64,000 bases of DNA, taken from contig JAGXRN010000009.1 in NCBI GenBank assembly GCA_018335875.1, forward strand, positions 1 to 64,000, written 5' to 3'. The notes beneath the pieces are model-generated. The model saw only the letters and a program-made list of their open reading frames with translations. It was not told where the DNA came from and did no database searches. This DNA comes from Dethiobacter sp. (GTDB taxonomy: Bacteria > Bacillota > Dethiobacteria > Dethiobacterales > Dethiobacteraceae). The translations under genes and the position numbers were made by a program. Below are positions 1-9,569 of the stretch, piece after piece (the first letter of the stretch is position 1; the number at the start of each line of letters is the position of its first letter).

Positions 1-252
1 CTGCGCTTAAGCCAGTTGCCGGCGCCGAAAAGTGCCGTTCCACCCTATTATTATATCCATGCGTAGCCTCGTGCTTTAAAGGAAGGAGGGCTTGCTTTAG
101 CCTGCCATTATTGAGCTTACCAAAGAGCGTATTGCCATATGATGTTAATATTGTAATTTTTTGCAAATTATCCTTGGTTACCTTTAATATTTAACGAAGG
201 GACTTTCTGATACTACTCTATATTGCCCGCAGGATGTGCTTTTCTTTCATCT

Positions 253-1512
253 TTAAATAAATCTCAGCGCTTCGGCAGGGTCAAGGCGCGCCGCCTGCCT
301 TGCCGGTATGATGCTCGCCGCTAAGCCGATTACCACCGCAAGCAGGACAGCAAGGGCAAAAAGGTCAAAGCGCCAGGGGACAGAAATCTCCATGCCGGCT
401 AATACAGGGCCGGCTAAACGCGCGGCGGATGTGCCGGCAATGTAGCCGATGATCCCGCCCAGCACGCTGACAAATGCGCCTTCCATCAGGATAATCTTTG
501 TCACATGTGATTTTCGGAAACCAATGGCGCGGAACACCCCTATTTCACGCGTCCGTTCGCGGACGGCGCCGGACATGGTCAGTCCTACCACCAGCATGCC
601 CACAAACAGAATCAGGACAGATACCGACATACCGAAACGGGAGAGGCGGGTGAGCATTTCATCACGGCGGAGGGCTTCCTGGCGTAGGCTTGTCACCTCT
701 GCCCTGGGAAGTGCCTGGCGAAGTTGGGCAATCAAAGCATCCTCAGAACCCAAAGTGTAGTCGGCTGCCAGTTCAATCACTGTCACTTCATGGGGGCGGC
801 CCAAAAATGCCTGCGCTGCTCCCAGATTCATTAATATCTGTTCATCTTCGGATGAACCGCTGTCTTTGAGTACGCCAAATACGTGAAATCCCTGCCCTGA
901 TAAAGTAAGCCGGTCACCTTCCATTATGCCAAGGTTAGCTGCCAGGGTGGAACCCAGCAGGATTTCGTTATCTTTGAGAGACAGTTGTTCAAAGTCCTGC
1001 CGGGCGAGGTCAAGCCGTTCAAATTCCATCTCCTGCCCGTCGGATGTGACCATGGTGCGACGCCCGGTTTCGGCCATCTCTTGCGCGTCACGCAACCGCA
1101 GCCAGGGTTTGACCATAAACTCTTGCTGCAGATTGCTGCCTACCACAATTAAGTTTTGTCCAGTCTCCAGGGAAGCTAAGCCAAGCAGCTTAGGCGCCAC
1201 GGCACGTATCATATTACGGGAGGGAACACTTGCAATGGCCGCCACATCATCCATGGTCAGCCGCTCCACATCAAACATGACTTCAGGCAGTGTAATGCCG
1301 CCGTAGGAGAAGGTAAGCTCTCCCGCATCCGGAGTTATCACCACATTAGCGCCAAACTCCGCCACCTGGCGCGTCATTTCTGTTTTCATCGTTTCCACCA
1401 CTCCATACACTGACACCATGGTGGCAACCCCAATCACAAGTCCTACAAGAACAAATAACATTTTAGCCTTGCGGCGGCGGAGGTTATTGATGGCAATATG
1501 ATAAAGCTGCAT
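253..1512 (-). CDS. MacB/FtsX-type ABC transporter permease
   Basis: N-terminal RRRKAKMLFVLVGLVIGVAT TM segment, periplasmic domain, three C-terminal TMs, LDPAEALRFI C-terminus; next to an ABC ATPase. Confidence 0.9.
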   Translation of the reverse strand: MQLYHIAINNLRRRKAKMLFVLVGLVIGVATMVSVYGVVETMKTEMTRQVAEFGANVVITPDAGELTFSYGGITLPEVMFDVERLTMDDVAAIASVPSRNMIRAVAPKLLGLASLETGQNLIVVGSNLQQEFMVKPWLRLRDAQEMAETGRRTMVTSDGQEMEFERLDLARQDFEQLSLKDNEILLGSTLAANLGIMEGDRLTLSGQGFHVFGVLKDSGSSEDEQILMNLGAAQAFLGRPHEVTVIELAADYTLGSEDALIAQLRQALPRAEVTSLRQEALRRDEMLTRLSRFGMSVSVLILFVGMLVVGLTMSGAVRERTREIGVFRAIGFRKSHVTKIILMEGAFVSVLGGIIGYIAGTSAARLAGPVLAGMEISVPWRFDLFALAVLLAVVIGLAASIIPARQAARLDPAEALRFI

Positions 1513-1527
1513 AGTATCAAACCTCCG

Positions 1528-2244
1528 TTACCGTTTTTTACCTGAGACAAGCTGTAAAATCTCAGCTTTGTCTGTGCAAAGCTGCCCGTCCTTCATCAGT
1601 ATGGTGCGCCCCATATAGCGGGTATTGTCAGGGTTATGGGTCACCATCAGCACTGTAAGGCCTTCCTGGTTGAGCTCCTGAAACAACTCCATAATTTCAT
1701 CCCCTGTTTTGGTGTCCAGACTGCCTGTAGGTTCATCTGCCAGCACCACGGGCGGTTCATTAACTATGGCACGGGCAATGGCCACCCGTTCCTGTTCACC
1801 GCCGGACAGTTGGTTGGGCAGCCTGTTCATCTTCCCTGCCAGGCCGACACGGCAGAGAACGCCCTCAGCCATTTCCCGCTTTACTTTATTTGAGTTGCTG
1901 GTTGTTGTGAGGGGGAGCATAACATTTTCAATGGCCGTCAGATACGGTATCAGTTGAAATTGCTGGAAGACAAATCCCAGGTATTCACGGCGGAAATCGG
2001 CGCGCTTCTCCTGTGAAAGTGCGTATAAATCAATGCTGTCAATTTCAATGGTACCGGAGGTGGGCGGGTTGAGGCCGCCGAGAATAGAAAGCAGGGTACT
2101 CTTGCCGGAGCCGGAATGGCCCATTACAGCAAGGGACTCACCTTTATAAATATCCAGGCTTACTCCACGCAGCGCCTGCACTTCGTCGCCCATGGATGTA
2201 TATGTCTTTTTTAAGTCGTTCATGCATATCATGATCTCCGGCAT
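1528..2244 (-). CDS. ABC transporter ATP-binding protein (LolD/MacB type)
   Basis: Walker [10 protein letters not shown], signature [14 protein letters not shown], Walker [13 protein letters not shown]. Confidence 0.95.
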   Translation of the reverse strand: MPEIMICMNDLKKTYTSMGDEVQALRGVSLDIYKGESLAVMGHSGSGKSTLLSILGGLNPPTSGTIEIDSIDLYALSQEKRADFRREYLGFVFQQFQLIPYLTAIENVMLPLTTTSNSNKVKREMAEGVLCRVGLAGKMNRLPNQLSGGEQERVAIARAIVNEPPVVLADEPTGSLDTKTGDEIMELFQELNQEGLTVLMVTHNPDNTRYMGRTILMKDGQLCTDKAEILQLVSGKKR

Positions 2245-2271
2245 GCTCGTTCCTCCTTTGGTTGGTTCATC

Positions 2272-3471
2272 CTAAATGAAACGCAGGGCTTCCGCCGGGT
2301 CAAGCCGGGCGGCTTTTAATGCGGGGTAGGCGCTGGCCAGGACAGCCAGTACAACCGACAGTATCACCGATGGCAGAATCAAATCAAGCCGCAGAGGAAT
2401 GCTCCCCTGGAGTTGTGCCAAAAACGGGCCTGCCACACGGGCGGCGACGCTACCGAAGAGATATCCTGTCACTCCGCCAAATACGCTCACCAAACCAGCT
2501 TCCAGGAAAATAATCTCCATCACATGGACGCGGCGAAAACCAATAGCCCTGAAGATTCCGATTTCACGGGTCCGCTCATTGACGGAAGAAAGCATGGTTG
2601 TCAATACCACAAGCGCTGCAATTATCAGGACCACGCCGGAGAGAGCAAAGCCAAACGCTGAAAACTGGTCGATGGTCTGATAGCGGAACATTGCCGCCTG
2701 CCGCAGAGCTATGACACGGCTGTTGGGCAGCGCGCCGGAGAGCCCCGCCACAATTTCTTCAATAGGGCAGAAGTTGCAGTAGGCGGAAACTTCTATCATC
2801 GACAGTTCACCCGGACGCCCAAGCAGCCCCTGCACCACAGCCAAGTTGCCATAAATCAGGCCGTCCTCTTCGGTACCCATTTCGTTAAGTACTCCAAAGA
2901 CGGTAAAAGTGCGGCCGTTTAGATCAAGTGTGTCTCCTGCCTTTTTACGGAGCACCCGTGCCGCCGAAGGCCCCAGAATCAGGCCGTCTTCCGGCACGTC
3001 CAAAAGCGCCAGGTCCCCCACTTTTTCACGGGTTGACACACCTGCCTGCTCACGCAGGGAGAACCAGGGTTTTTGCGTAAACTCCCGTTTTGTCTCTACG
3101 CCTACAAGGAGGGCATTTTGATTGCCGACTTTTACAGCACCGATAAGCTTCGGGGAAACGATATTAATGTATTGCACCACGTCAGATTCATAGATTCCGG
3201 GTATGTCATCCATGGTCAGCGTCTGCACCTCAAAGGCGACATCGGAAACCACAGTCCCGCCATAGCTTAACTCCAACCCTTCAGAACGGGGAATAATCAC
3301 TGCGTTGGCGCCAAACTCATCAATCCTGTCGCCAAGCTCAAGGCGCATGGCCTGGACAATACTCAACATCGCCACCACTGTGGCTACGCCAACCACCATT
3401 CCCAGCATCAGGAAAAGCATTTTCATTTTGCGGCGTTTTAGATTACTTATGGCAACCTGAAATATATTCAT
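2272..3471 (-). CDS. MacB/FtsX-type ABC transporter permease with periplasmic CNFCP motif
   Basis: Same architecture as 253..1512; CxxC in the periplasmic domain. Confidence 0.9.
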   Translation of the reverse strand: MNIFQVAISNLKRRKMKMLFLMLGMVVGVATVVAMLSIVQAMRLELGDRIDEFGANAVIIPRSEGLELSYGGTVVSDVAFEVQTLTMDDIPGIYESDVVQYINIVSPKLIGAVKVGNQNALLVGVETKREFTQKPWFSLREQAGVSTREKVGDLALLDVPEDGLILGPSAARVLRKKAGDTLDLNGRTFTVFGVLNEMGTEEDGLIYGNLAVVQGLLGRPGELSMIEVSAYCNFCPIEEIVAGLSGALPNSRVIALRQAAMFRYQTIDQFSAFGFALSGVVLIIAALVVLTTMLSSVNERTREIGIFRAIGFRRVHVMEIIFLEAGLVSVFGGVTGYLFGSVAARVAGPFLAQLQGSIPLRLDLILPSVILSVVLAVLASAYPALKAARLDPAEALRFI

Positions 3472-3501
3472 CTGCTCACCTCAAACTAAGGCTTATGCTG
3501 C

Positions 3502-3933
3502 TTAAAGTTCGTAAACCTCGCCGTTGGCATAGCCGATACGGGCCACACGCACGCCGTCCTTGAAAATATAGATTTCCTGGTGGCAGCCAAAGTCTTCCAC
3601 TGTCGCTTCCACATCACTGTCGCCATAAGTTCCCGCGTAATATTGAAGACCGATTAGACGCATCTCTTCCGTGGAAACAGCAGCTCCGCCGCCCCCGCTG
3701 CCGCAGCCGCCGCAGCCGCCCCCGCCGAAAGCGCCATTTCCGCCCGTACGGGCAAAAATATAGTTATTGTAGCCAATAAACACGATTACCGCAATTAAGG
3801 CTATAATCACATAGTCTTTGATTGTTGAAAGTGAGTCTTTCTTGTAATGCCTTTCCCGCCCGACAGTATTACTCTCAATCTCATCAAAGCCGCCTTCTTC
3901 ATCCCAATCATCCCGATAAATATCATTTGGCAT
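3502..3933 (-). CDS. Single-TM protein with Gly/Cys-rich GGGGCGGCGSGGGG segment, unknown function
   Basis: ORF in operon context; TM DYVIIALIAVIVFIGY followed by GGGGCGGCGSGGGG. Confidence 0.7.
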   Translation of the reverse strand: MPNDIYRDDWDEEGGFDEIESNTVGRERHYKKDSLSTIKDYVIIALIAVIVFIGYNNYIFARTGGNGAFGGGGCGGCGSGGGGAAVSTEEMRLIGLQYYAGTYGDSDVEATVEDFGCHQEIYIFKDGVRVARIGYANGEVYEL

Positions 3934-3973
3934 TTTTACACCTCCGTTAATTTAAAACAGCTTTTAAATCGCG

Positions 3974-4558
3974 CTACAGCGTGCGGATACGCCAGTTAAG
4001 CACTTCTTCAAGTTCAATATTAATTATCCCGTTTTCAACCACTCCGTTCATATTAACCGGGGGATACGAACCACAGGCGACCGCACCGGAGATAAATTTA
4101 TGATCCTCAATGGTATAAGTGGTACGGCAGGTATCACAGAACAGTGTCTCTCCGGCCAGTGAAAAAGTCCGGCCTCGGCAGGGCTCACACATGCTGCTGC
4201 CGGCAAAGAGACGGCCTGAGGGCGTGATATAGGCCATCAGGGGGACCATGACGCCTTCATTGTTCTCTATTTCGAAGTATACAATATTCTTTTCATCAAC
4301 CACAGACAGAGGTATCTGGATTTTGCCGCCGCTGATTTCCGGCTCCACCCTGGTCATGGATACAAACTTACCCACATAAGAGCGTGTTGCCGCTACCGGC
4401 TCGCCAAAATATTCTCCCTGCGCCTCCTGGCCTGATTTAAGCATCACCATTGCCACCGCTGCAAACACCACAATCGCGACCGCCACCATAATCAGAGGAG
4501 CTTTGCTCTTTTGCGGCTGTGTAAATTGCTGTTTTTTACTAGTAGTTTGCTTCGACAT
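3974..4558 (-). CDS. DUF2318-like membrane-anchored CxxC protein
   Basis: SSMCEPCRGRTFSLAGETLFCDTCRTTY; N-terminal TM; good RBS (AGGAGGAATAAAATG). Confidence 0.8.
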   Translation of the reverse strand: MSKQTTSKKQQFTQPQKSKAPLIMVAVAIVVFAAVAMVMLKSGQEAQGEYFGEPVAATRSYVGKFVSMTRVEPEISGGKIQIPLSVVDEKNIVYFEIENNEGVMVPLMAYITPSGRLFAGSSMCEPCRGRTFSLAGETLFCDTCRTTYTIEDHKFISGAVACGSYPPVNMNGVVENGIINIELEEVLNWRIRTL

Positions 4559-4576
4559 TTTATTCCTCCTAAGCTT

Positions 4577-4593
4577 TACTAAAAGATGTAGTA
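4577..4593. promoter_or_regulatory. Candidate BlaI-type operator TACTAAAAGATGTAGTA (one mismatch to TACTACA-N3-TGTAGTA)
   Basis: Just downstream of a predicted minus-strand promoter and upstream of the 3974..4558 gene. Confidence 0.5.
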
Positions 4594-4603
4594 GCTGATT
4601 TAA

Positions 4604-4632
4604 ATTATAGATTCACGTGAAAGGAATTGCAA
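4604..4632 (-). promoter_or_regulatory. Predicted sigma-A promoter TTGCAA-N17-TATAAT with TTCACGTGAA palindrome in the spacer
   Basis: Exact 17-nt spacing read on the minus strand, upstream of the DUF2318-like gene. Confidence 0.6.
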
Positions 4633-4735
4633 GCATTTAATTGTGAATAATTTGTGAACATTTTTTTTAAAAAAAAAGACCAAGCTCTATCTTGCTCTCA
4701 GACAGAACCAGGTGCAACTTTTAAGCTATAATATA

Positions 4736-4894
4736 TTAAACTTTGAATTTCAGCGTCCAGGTCCGTATTATGCAATTCTCACTGATTTCGCTGGAAGATA
4801 TAATTTCTACATTATACCTGACCTGCTCGTCAAGTATCCGTAGATACAAAGGGAGACGCTTGATGACCTTCCCTGGGATAGTCCGTTTAGCCAT
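4736..4894 (-). pseudogene. Truncated Rex-like N-terminal winged-helix fragment (52 aa)
   Basis: IPGKVIKRLPLYLRILDEQVRYNVEIISSSEISE resembles the Rex DNA-binding N-terminus; RBS AGGAGGAGTTTAAA before ATG; no Rossmann domain; possible frameshift near the end. Confidence 0.5.
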
Positions 4895-4946
4895 TTTAAA
4901 CTCCTCCTGTCTTTGTTCTATTTGACCAAAAAAAGTATCACCACTC

Positions 4947-6101
4947 TTAAATGTGGCCAAGAGCTGTTATGGGGTCAATTGATGACGCCTTATAGGCAGG
5001 ATATGCTCCTGCAGCCAGGGTCAAAGTCAAGGCGCCCAACACTGAGAAGTAAGCTAACGCAGGATTAAAAGCGCTTTTTAAAGTCAGGTCAAGCAGAAAA
5101 GGAGCCAGCTTTAACGACATATAAGAGCCTGCTATATAACCGCCTGCTCCTCCTGCCAAGCCAATGAGGGCTACCTCTGTCAGTATAACTTCAAGTATAT
5201 GCCTGCGGCGGAAGCCCAGCGAGCGCATAATTCCAATCTCCCGTGTTCTTTCCCTGATTGAGGCAAGCATGGTGACTAAGACAATCAAAGCTGCAGTAAG
5301 TGAAAGCAGGATGACCGAAACAACGGAAAAAGAGAAAAAGCGGTCAACCACTTCCTGACGGCTTCTGACAACCTCCGCCAGGGCTGTGACCCTGGCATTG
5401 GGAAGAGCTTCCCCAATTTGACGTACTATCTCCGGAAGGGGACAAGTAGTGCAGTAAGCAGCCACCTCAATAAAAGAAAGCCTGCCGTCAAGTCCGAACA
5501 TGTCCTGAACTGTGAGCAGTTGCATAAAAACAAAGTCATCTTCCTCCGACCCCTGCTCCTCCAGCACAGCTGTAACGGTGAATTCATTTCCTTCAATTTT
5601 AACACTGTCGCCTGGGCCGAGCCCCAGGGAGCGAGCTGCCCTGCTGCCCAACAATACATCTTTAACTCCACGGGGGCGGTCACCGTAGTATCGCCACCAG
5701 CGTTTCATCTGCAGTTCCTGTGGAAAGTCAACGCCTACCACCAAAACCTGTTGACCTGAGATTTCTGCCGGTGTTAAAATCTTGGGCGCCACAAAAGCTA
5801 TGCTGTCACGCTCTTCAATAGTGTTAATCCTTATTACGTCTTCTGTCTCCAGGTAGCTCATTTCACCACCCGCCCCCGGGATAACAACATCCCCATAACT
5901 AAACGCTCCCACCTCCAGCGGAACTATCATTATATTGGCCCCGATTTCATCAAAGGTATCAGCTAAGCTTACAGCAGCCTCTCTGGTGATCGTGAACAGG
6001 CTTACAGCTGTTGTAACTGCAATCAATATCCCAACGAGTGGGAAAATAATTTTGGACTTACGTCGACATATATTTTTATAAGCCAGGTCATCAAGACGCA
6101 T
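4947..6101 (-). CDS. MacB/FtsX-type ABC transporter permease with periplasmic CTTCP motif
   Basis: Same architecture as 2272..3471. Confidence 0.9.
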   Translation of the reverse strand: MRLDDLAYKNICRRKSKIIFPLVGILIAVTTAVSLFTITREAAVSLADTFDEIGANIMIVPLEVGAFSYGDVVIPGAGGEMSYLETEDVIRINTIEERDSIAFVAPKILTPAEISGQQVLVVGVDFPQELQMKRWWRYYGDRPRGVKDVLLGSRAARSLGLGPGDSVKIEGNEFTVTAVLEEQGSEEDDFVFMQLLTVQDMFGLDGRLSFIEVAAYCTTCPLPEIVRQIGEALPNARVTALAEVVRSRQEVVDRFFSFSVVSVILLSLTAALIVLVTMLASIRERTREIGIMRSLGFRRRHILEVILTEVALIGLAGGAGGYIAGSYMSLKLAPFLLDLTLKSAFNPALAYFSVLGALTLTLAAGAYPAYKASSIDPITALGHI

Positions 6102-6104
6102 GAG

Positions 6105-6728
6105 TTAAACTTCTCCTTCGCTCATCTGACGGTCAATCACGGCAGGACGCGGCTGCCATGATTTGATCTCTTCCTCCGCAATCAGGACATACTCTCCGTC
6201 TTTATCGACCTCATAATCAATTTCTTCCGGAGGGTACTGAGGGCAACCTCCCGCAATCCCTTTAAGGTCAGTAAGCCGCCATGTAGTTCTGCAGGTGTCG
6301 CAGACCAATTCCGTTCCATTGATATGAAATCGCTGTGACCGACAGGGTTCACACATAGAAATAGCAGCAATTACACGACCGGAGGGTGAAATAAAAGCGA
6401 CAAGGGGAATTATCCTTGTGCCTCCGATGTATTCCGTGTATATTATCTTCTCATCAAGCAGCGCCTGCAGTGGTATACGGACTTTGCCGTTCACTGTTTC
6501 AATGTCGATATCTGTCATCTGGATGATTCCGCTGTAGCTCATGGGGCGGCCAATATTATAACTGCCCCCTTCCCAGCGCCGCGGTACTCCTGTTGCACCC
6601 CGATTGGCCCAGGCAAAAACCAGGGTACCCCCGATACCTGCCAGTATAAATATTAAGATCACAAGACGGTTGGGTCCATGGGATTTTCTTTTTGCGGCAA
6701 ATTCCCTTTTTTTATCATCCGGTGTCAC
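6105..6728 (-). CDS. DUF2318-like membrane-anchored CxxC protein
   Basis: SMCEPCRSQRFHINGTELVCDTCRTTW; paralog of 3974..4558. Confidence 0.8.
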   Translation of the reverse strand: MTPDDKKREFAAKRKSHGPNRLVILIFILAGIGGTLVFAWANRGATGVPRRWEGGSYNIGRPMSYSGIIQMTDIDIETVNGKVRIPLQALLDEKIIYTEYIGGTRIIPLVAFISPSGRVIAAISMCEPCRSQRFHINGTELVCDTCRTTWRLTDLKGIAGGCPQYPPEEIDYEVDKDGEYVLIAEEEIKSWQPRPAVIDRQMSEGEV

Positions 6729-6775
6729 AGGTCTTCCTCCTTATATCCAAAACCGCTAGGATGCACAGATATGTC

Positions 6776-7318
6776 TTAGAAATTATTGATGATGAGCTGC
6801 AAAGCTTCCATCAGATTTTGCGCCATAATTCCAACCCAGAAAACACGGGTGCCTTCCACCCAATAGAAATTCTCCATGCCGGCGCCTGTCACATAGTAAT
6901 AAGTATTGCTTTCTGTCTGTAGAACCTGCCTGTTTGTAAAAACAGTACTGGCCGGAATCTTTTCGTCCATAATATCCAGAAGATAATGTGCATCATCCTC
7001 GGTGCCGGAGACGCTGATCCAAAGGATAAAGCTTTCCCTGTCTCGTGTATAGGTAGCAACAAAAGCATCAGTCACCTCAATTCCTACACCGCCGTGCAGC
7101 ATTTCAATGTTTGCCTGCGCCGCCTCTCCTTCAACTAAATCGGTCAAATTGTAACCTCCGACATTGCCCGGAAAAATATGCCCCCTTACATTTCTGCCCC
7201 CCTGTCTCGCATTATTTTGTCCGGCGGGCAAAAGCCTGATGCTGATGACAGTGACCGCCGCCAGGACAGTTAGTACAATTAACAATGGAACCGCTTTTTT
7301 CACAGGATTCCCTCCCAC
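6776..7318 (-). CDS. Membrane-anchored extracytoplasmic protein, unknown function
   Basis: N-terminal TM/signal; GTG start probably slightly internal to the track ORF. Confidence 0.6.
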   Translation of the reverse strand: MGGNPVKKAVPLLIVLTVLAAVTVISIRLLPAGQNNARQGGRNVRGHIFPGNVGGYNLTDLVEGEAAQANIEMLHGGVGIEVTDAFVATYTRDRESFILWISVSGTEDDAHYLLDIMDEKIPASTVFTNRQVLQTESNTYYYVTGAGMENFYWVEGTRVFWVGIMAQNLMEALQLIINNF

Positions 7319-7458
7319 TAAACAGCATTCTTTTTCTGTAAAGCTTCACTGAGCATTTCAACTTCCGCGGCCAGCTTCTTCTGGCGGTGTCCCTGCAGCA
7401 GGCTGTAGCCGAAAAGAATAATCCAGATTGTCAGATAAGCTGCAAAAAAATAATACAT
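7318..7458 (-). CDS. ccmD: CcmD-like small membrane protein (46 aa: MYYFFAAYLTIWIILFGYSLLQGHRQKKLAAEVEMLSEALQKKNAV)
   Basis: Not in the ORF track; one N-terminal TM then a charged helix, directly after ccmC in the ccm operon. Confidence 0.7.
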   Translation of the reverse strand: MYYFFAAYLTIWIILFGYSLLQGHRQKKLAAEVEMLSEALQKKNAV

Positions 7459-7471
7459 TTTTCAAGCCTCC

Positions 7472-8173
7472 TTATTCTCTGATCAAGTCTTTTAACTCCT
7501 CAAGCTTCTCCGCTGCAAGCCGCAGGTAAATACCTCTGACAAGGAAGAAAACGTAGAGGAGAGTAAACGTCAACAGGCTGGCCATCAGGGTTCTAAACAT
7601 ATTGGGACCCATATGAAAGCCACCTGAGTCGACCACGGTTGGGTGAATACTCCACCACCAACGGATTGACATAAAGACCAGGGGCACGTTGAGAAATCCG
7701 ACAATGCCAAAAACTGCCGACAAGACCCTCTTTTTTTCTTCTTCAAGTGCAGTACCCCTGACCATGAGATATGCCAGGTAGATGAACCAGAGAATGAGCG
7801 TCGTAGTGAGACGCACATCCCAGTTCCACCAGACGTTCCACGAAGATTTGGCCCATATGGGCCCGGTAATAAGTACTATGGTCGTAAATACTACCCCGAC
7901 CTCAGCTGAAGAAAATGCAATGCGGTCAAGTGAGCGTGACCTTGTTTTCAAGTAAAGGATACTGGTCGCAAAAACGATAAAGAAGGCAAAAAACGCAACC
8001 CAGGCAGAAGCCACGTGAAAGTAAAAAATTCTCTGCACATCACCAAGGCGTACATCCCTGGGTACCCAGATAATAACCATGTAAATCACGGCGGCACTAA
8101 TAATATAAGTCAGCCAGGAAAAAATGTTGTACCAGGCAGGATAGGACAATTCCTTTTTCAGTGACATTTTCAC
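7472..8173 (-). CDS. ccmC: Heme exporter protein CcmC
   Basis: Multi-TM with WGTWWVWD-like element (WNVWWNWDVRLTTTLILWFIYLAYL); operon with ccmA/B. Confidence 0.9.
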   Translation of the reverse strand: MKMSLKKELSYPAWYNIFSWLTYIISAAVIYMVIIWVPRDVRLGDVQRIFYFHVASAWVAFFAFFIVFATSILYLKTRSRSLDRIAFSSAEVGVVFTTIVLITGPIWAKSSWNVWWNWDVRLTTTLILWFIYLAYLMVRGTALEEEKKRVLSAVFGIVGFLNVPLVFMSIRWWWSIHPTVVDSGGFHMGPNMFRTLMASLLTFTLLYVFFLVRGIYLRLAAEKLEELKDLIRE

Positions 8174-8847
8174 ACCTCCAGTAAGTAGTCAAACAGTAAA
8201 AAAGATAGTGCCAGCGAAAGTAAGTTAAAAGCTATAATCAGCAGCAGCCACGGCGCCGCCGCTAAAAGCCCATCGCCCGTCAGGACAGTCCTCGTCGCTT
8301 CAACCGAGGCGATCAAAAGCGGTACCAGAACGGGGAAAAGTACAAGCGGCAGCAGGACATCACTGGATCTGGTGTTGGCGGTTAAAGCAGATAAAAAAGT
8401 ACCGATGGCGATAAATCCCAAGGAGCACAGAAGCAGAAGCGGTATGAGCAGCAGCAGCCGTACTGTAAAAGAATAATTAAAAAGGATCAAAAACACGGGC
8501 AAAGATACCAATTCAATGGCAAACATAAAAAATGTGTTTGCCAGAACTTTACCAAAATAGATAGCTGTCCTGTCCACGGGACAGAGCATCAGTCCAAGCA
8601 GGCAGTCATTTATCTTTTCTGTGCTGAAGGAACGGTTAAGGCCAAGGATGCCGGCAAAAATGAAAGCAACCCATATCACTCCCGGAAAGATGTCCTGTGT
8701 AGTCCCCCTGGCGGGATTAAAGGCAAAGCTGATAATAACCACCACCAGAAAGGCAAAAATGAGTACTGAATTTATCATCTCTTTGGTACGCCATTCCGCC
8801 TTGATATCTTTTTGAAAAATATAATAACTTTTTCTTATAAGATCCAA
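8170..8847 (-). CDS. ccmB: Heme exporter protein CcmB
   Basis: Multi-TM protein between ccmC and ccmA; GVIWVAFIFAGILGLNRSFSTEK. Confidence 0.88.
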   Translation of the reverse strand: MDLIRKSYYIFQKDIKAEWRTKEMINSVLIFAFLVVVIISFAFNPARGTTQDIFPGVIWVAFIFAGILGLNRSFSTEKINDCLLGLMLCPVDRTAIYFGKVLANTFFMFAIELVSLPVFLILFNYSFTVRLLLLIPLLLLCSLGFIAIGTFLSALTANTRSSDVLLPLVLFPVLVPLLIASVEATRTVLTGDGLLAAAPWLLLIIAFNLLSLALSFLLFDYLLEV

Positions 8848-9564
8848 TTAGACATATCCCCCTACCTGCTGCGAGTATACTTCCCGGAAAACAGCATCCG
8901 AAAGCTTGGGCTCAGGCTGATTATGAATAATCCGCCCTTTTTTCAGTATCAGAAGACGGCTGCTCAGAGCCAAGCCTTGTTCATAGTTATGACTAACCAT
9001 AAAAACGGTGCCTTTGCCAGCTTTTATTTTTGCCAGCAATTTATTTAATACATTAATCGCCTCCCGGTCCAGACCGGTATAGGGTTCATCAAGAAAAAGA
9101 ATGTTCGGATCATTGATGAGACCCCTGGCAATAGACAGACGCTGGCGCATACCCCTGGAAAAAGTGCGGACAGGGTCTTGCAGGCAGTATGTCAATCCCA
9201 CTTCGTCAAGGATTTCATCCACGCGCCGCGAAAGATCCGGCACATCGTACATTCTACCGTAAAAATGAAGGTTTTCAGCCGCTGTCAGGTTATCATAGAT
9301 TAGTGTATTGTGAGAAATAACCCCCATCTGCCTGCGCATTTCAGTCAAATCTCCTTTTGTTGCGGAATAACCTTGAACAATCAACTCACCCGCAGAAGGG
9401 CGTGTCAGCAGACAGAGTATTTTCAGCAATGTCGTTTTGCCAGCTCCGTTTGGTCCAAGTAGTGTTATGAACTCACCTGCAGCGGCGGAAAAGCTGATTT
9501 CACTCAGTATTTCTTTCCTGCCGATTTTTTTGGATAAGTTGATTGCTTCAATCATCTGCGGCAC
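8848..9564 (-). CDS. ccmA: Heme exporter ATP-binding protein CcmA
   Basis: Walker A GPNGAGKTT, FSRGMRQRLSIARGL, LFLDEPYTGLD. Confidence 0.9.
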   Translation of the reverse strand: MPQMIEAINLSKKIGRKEILSEISFSAAAGEFITLLGPNGAGKTTLLKILCLLTRPSAGELIVQGYSATKGDLTEMRRQMGVISHNTLIYDNLTAAENLHFYGRMYDVPDLSRRVDEILDEVGLTYCLQDPVRTFSRGMRQRLSIARGLINDPNILFLDEPYTGLDREAINVLNKLLAKIKAGKGTVFMVSHNYEQGLALSSRLLILKKGRIIHNQPEPKLSDAVFREVYSQQVGGYV

Positions 9565-9569
9565 CCCTG

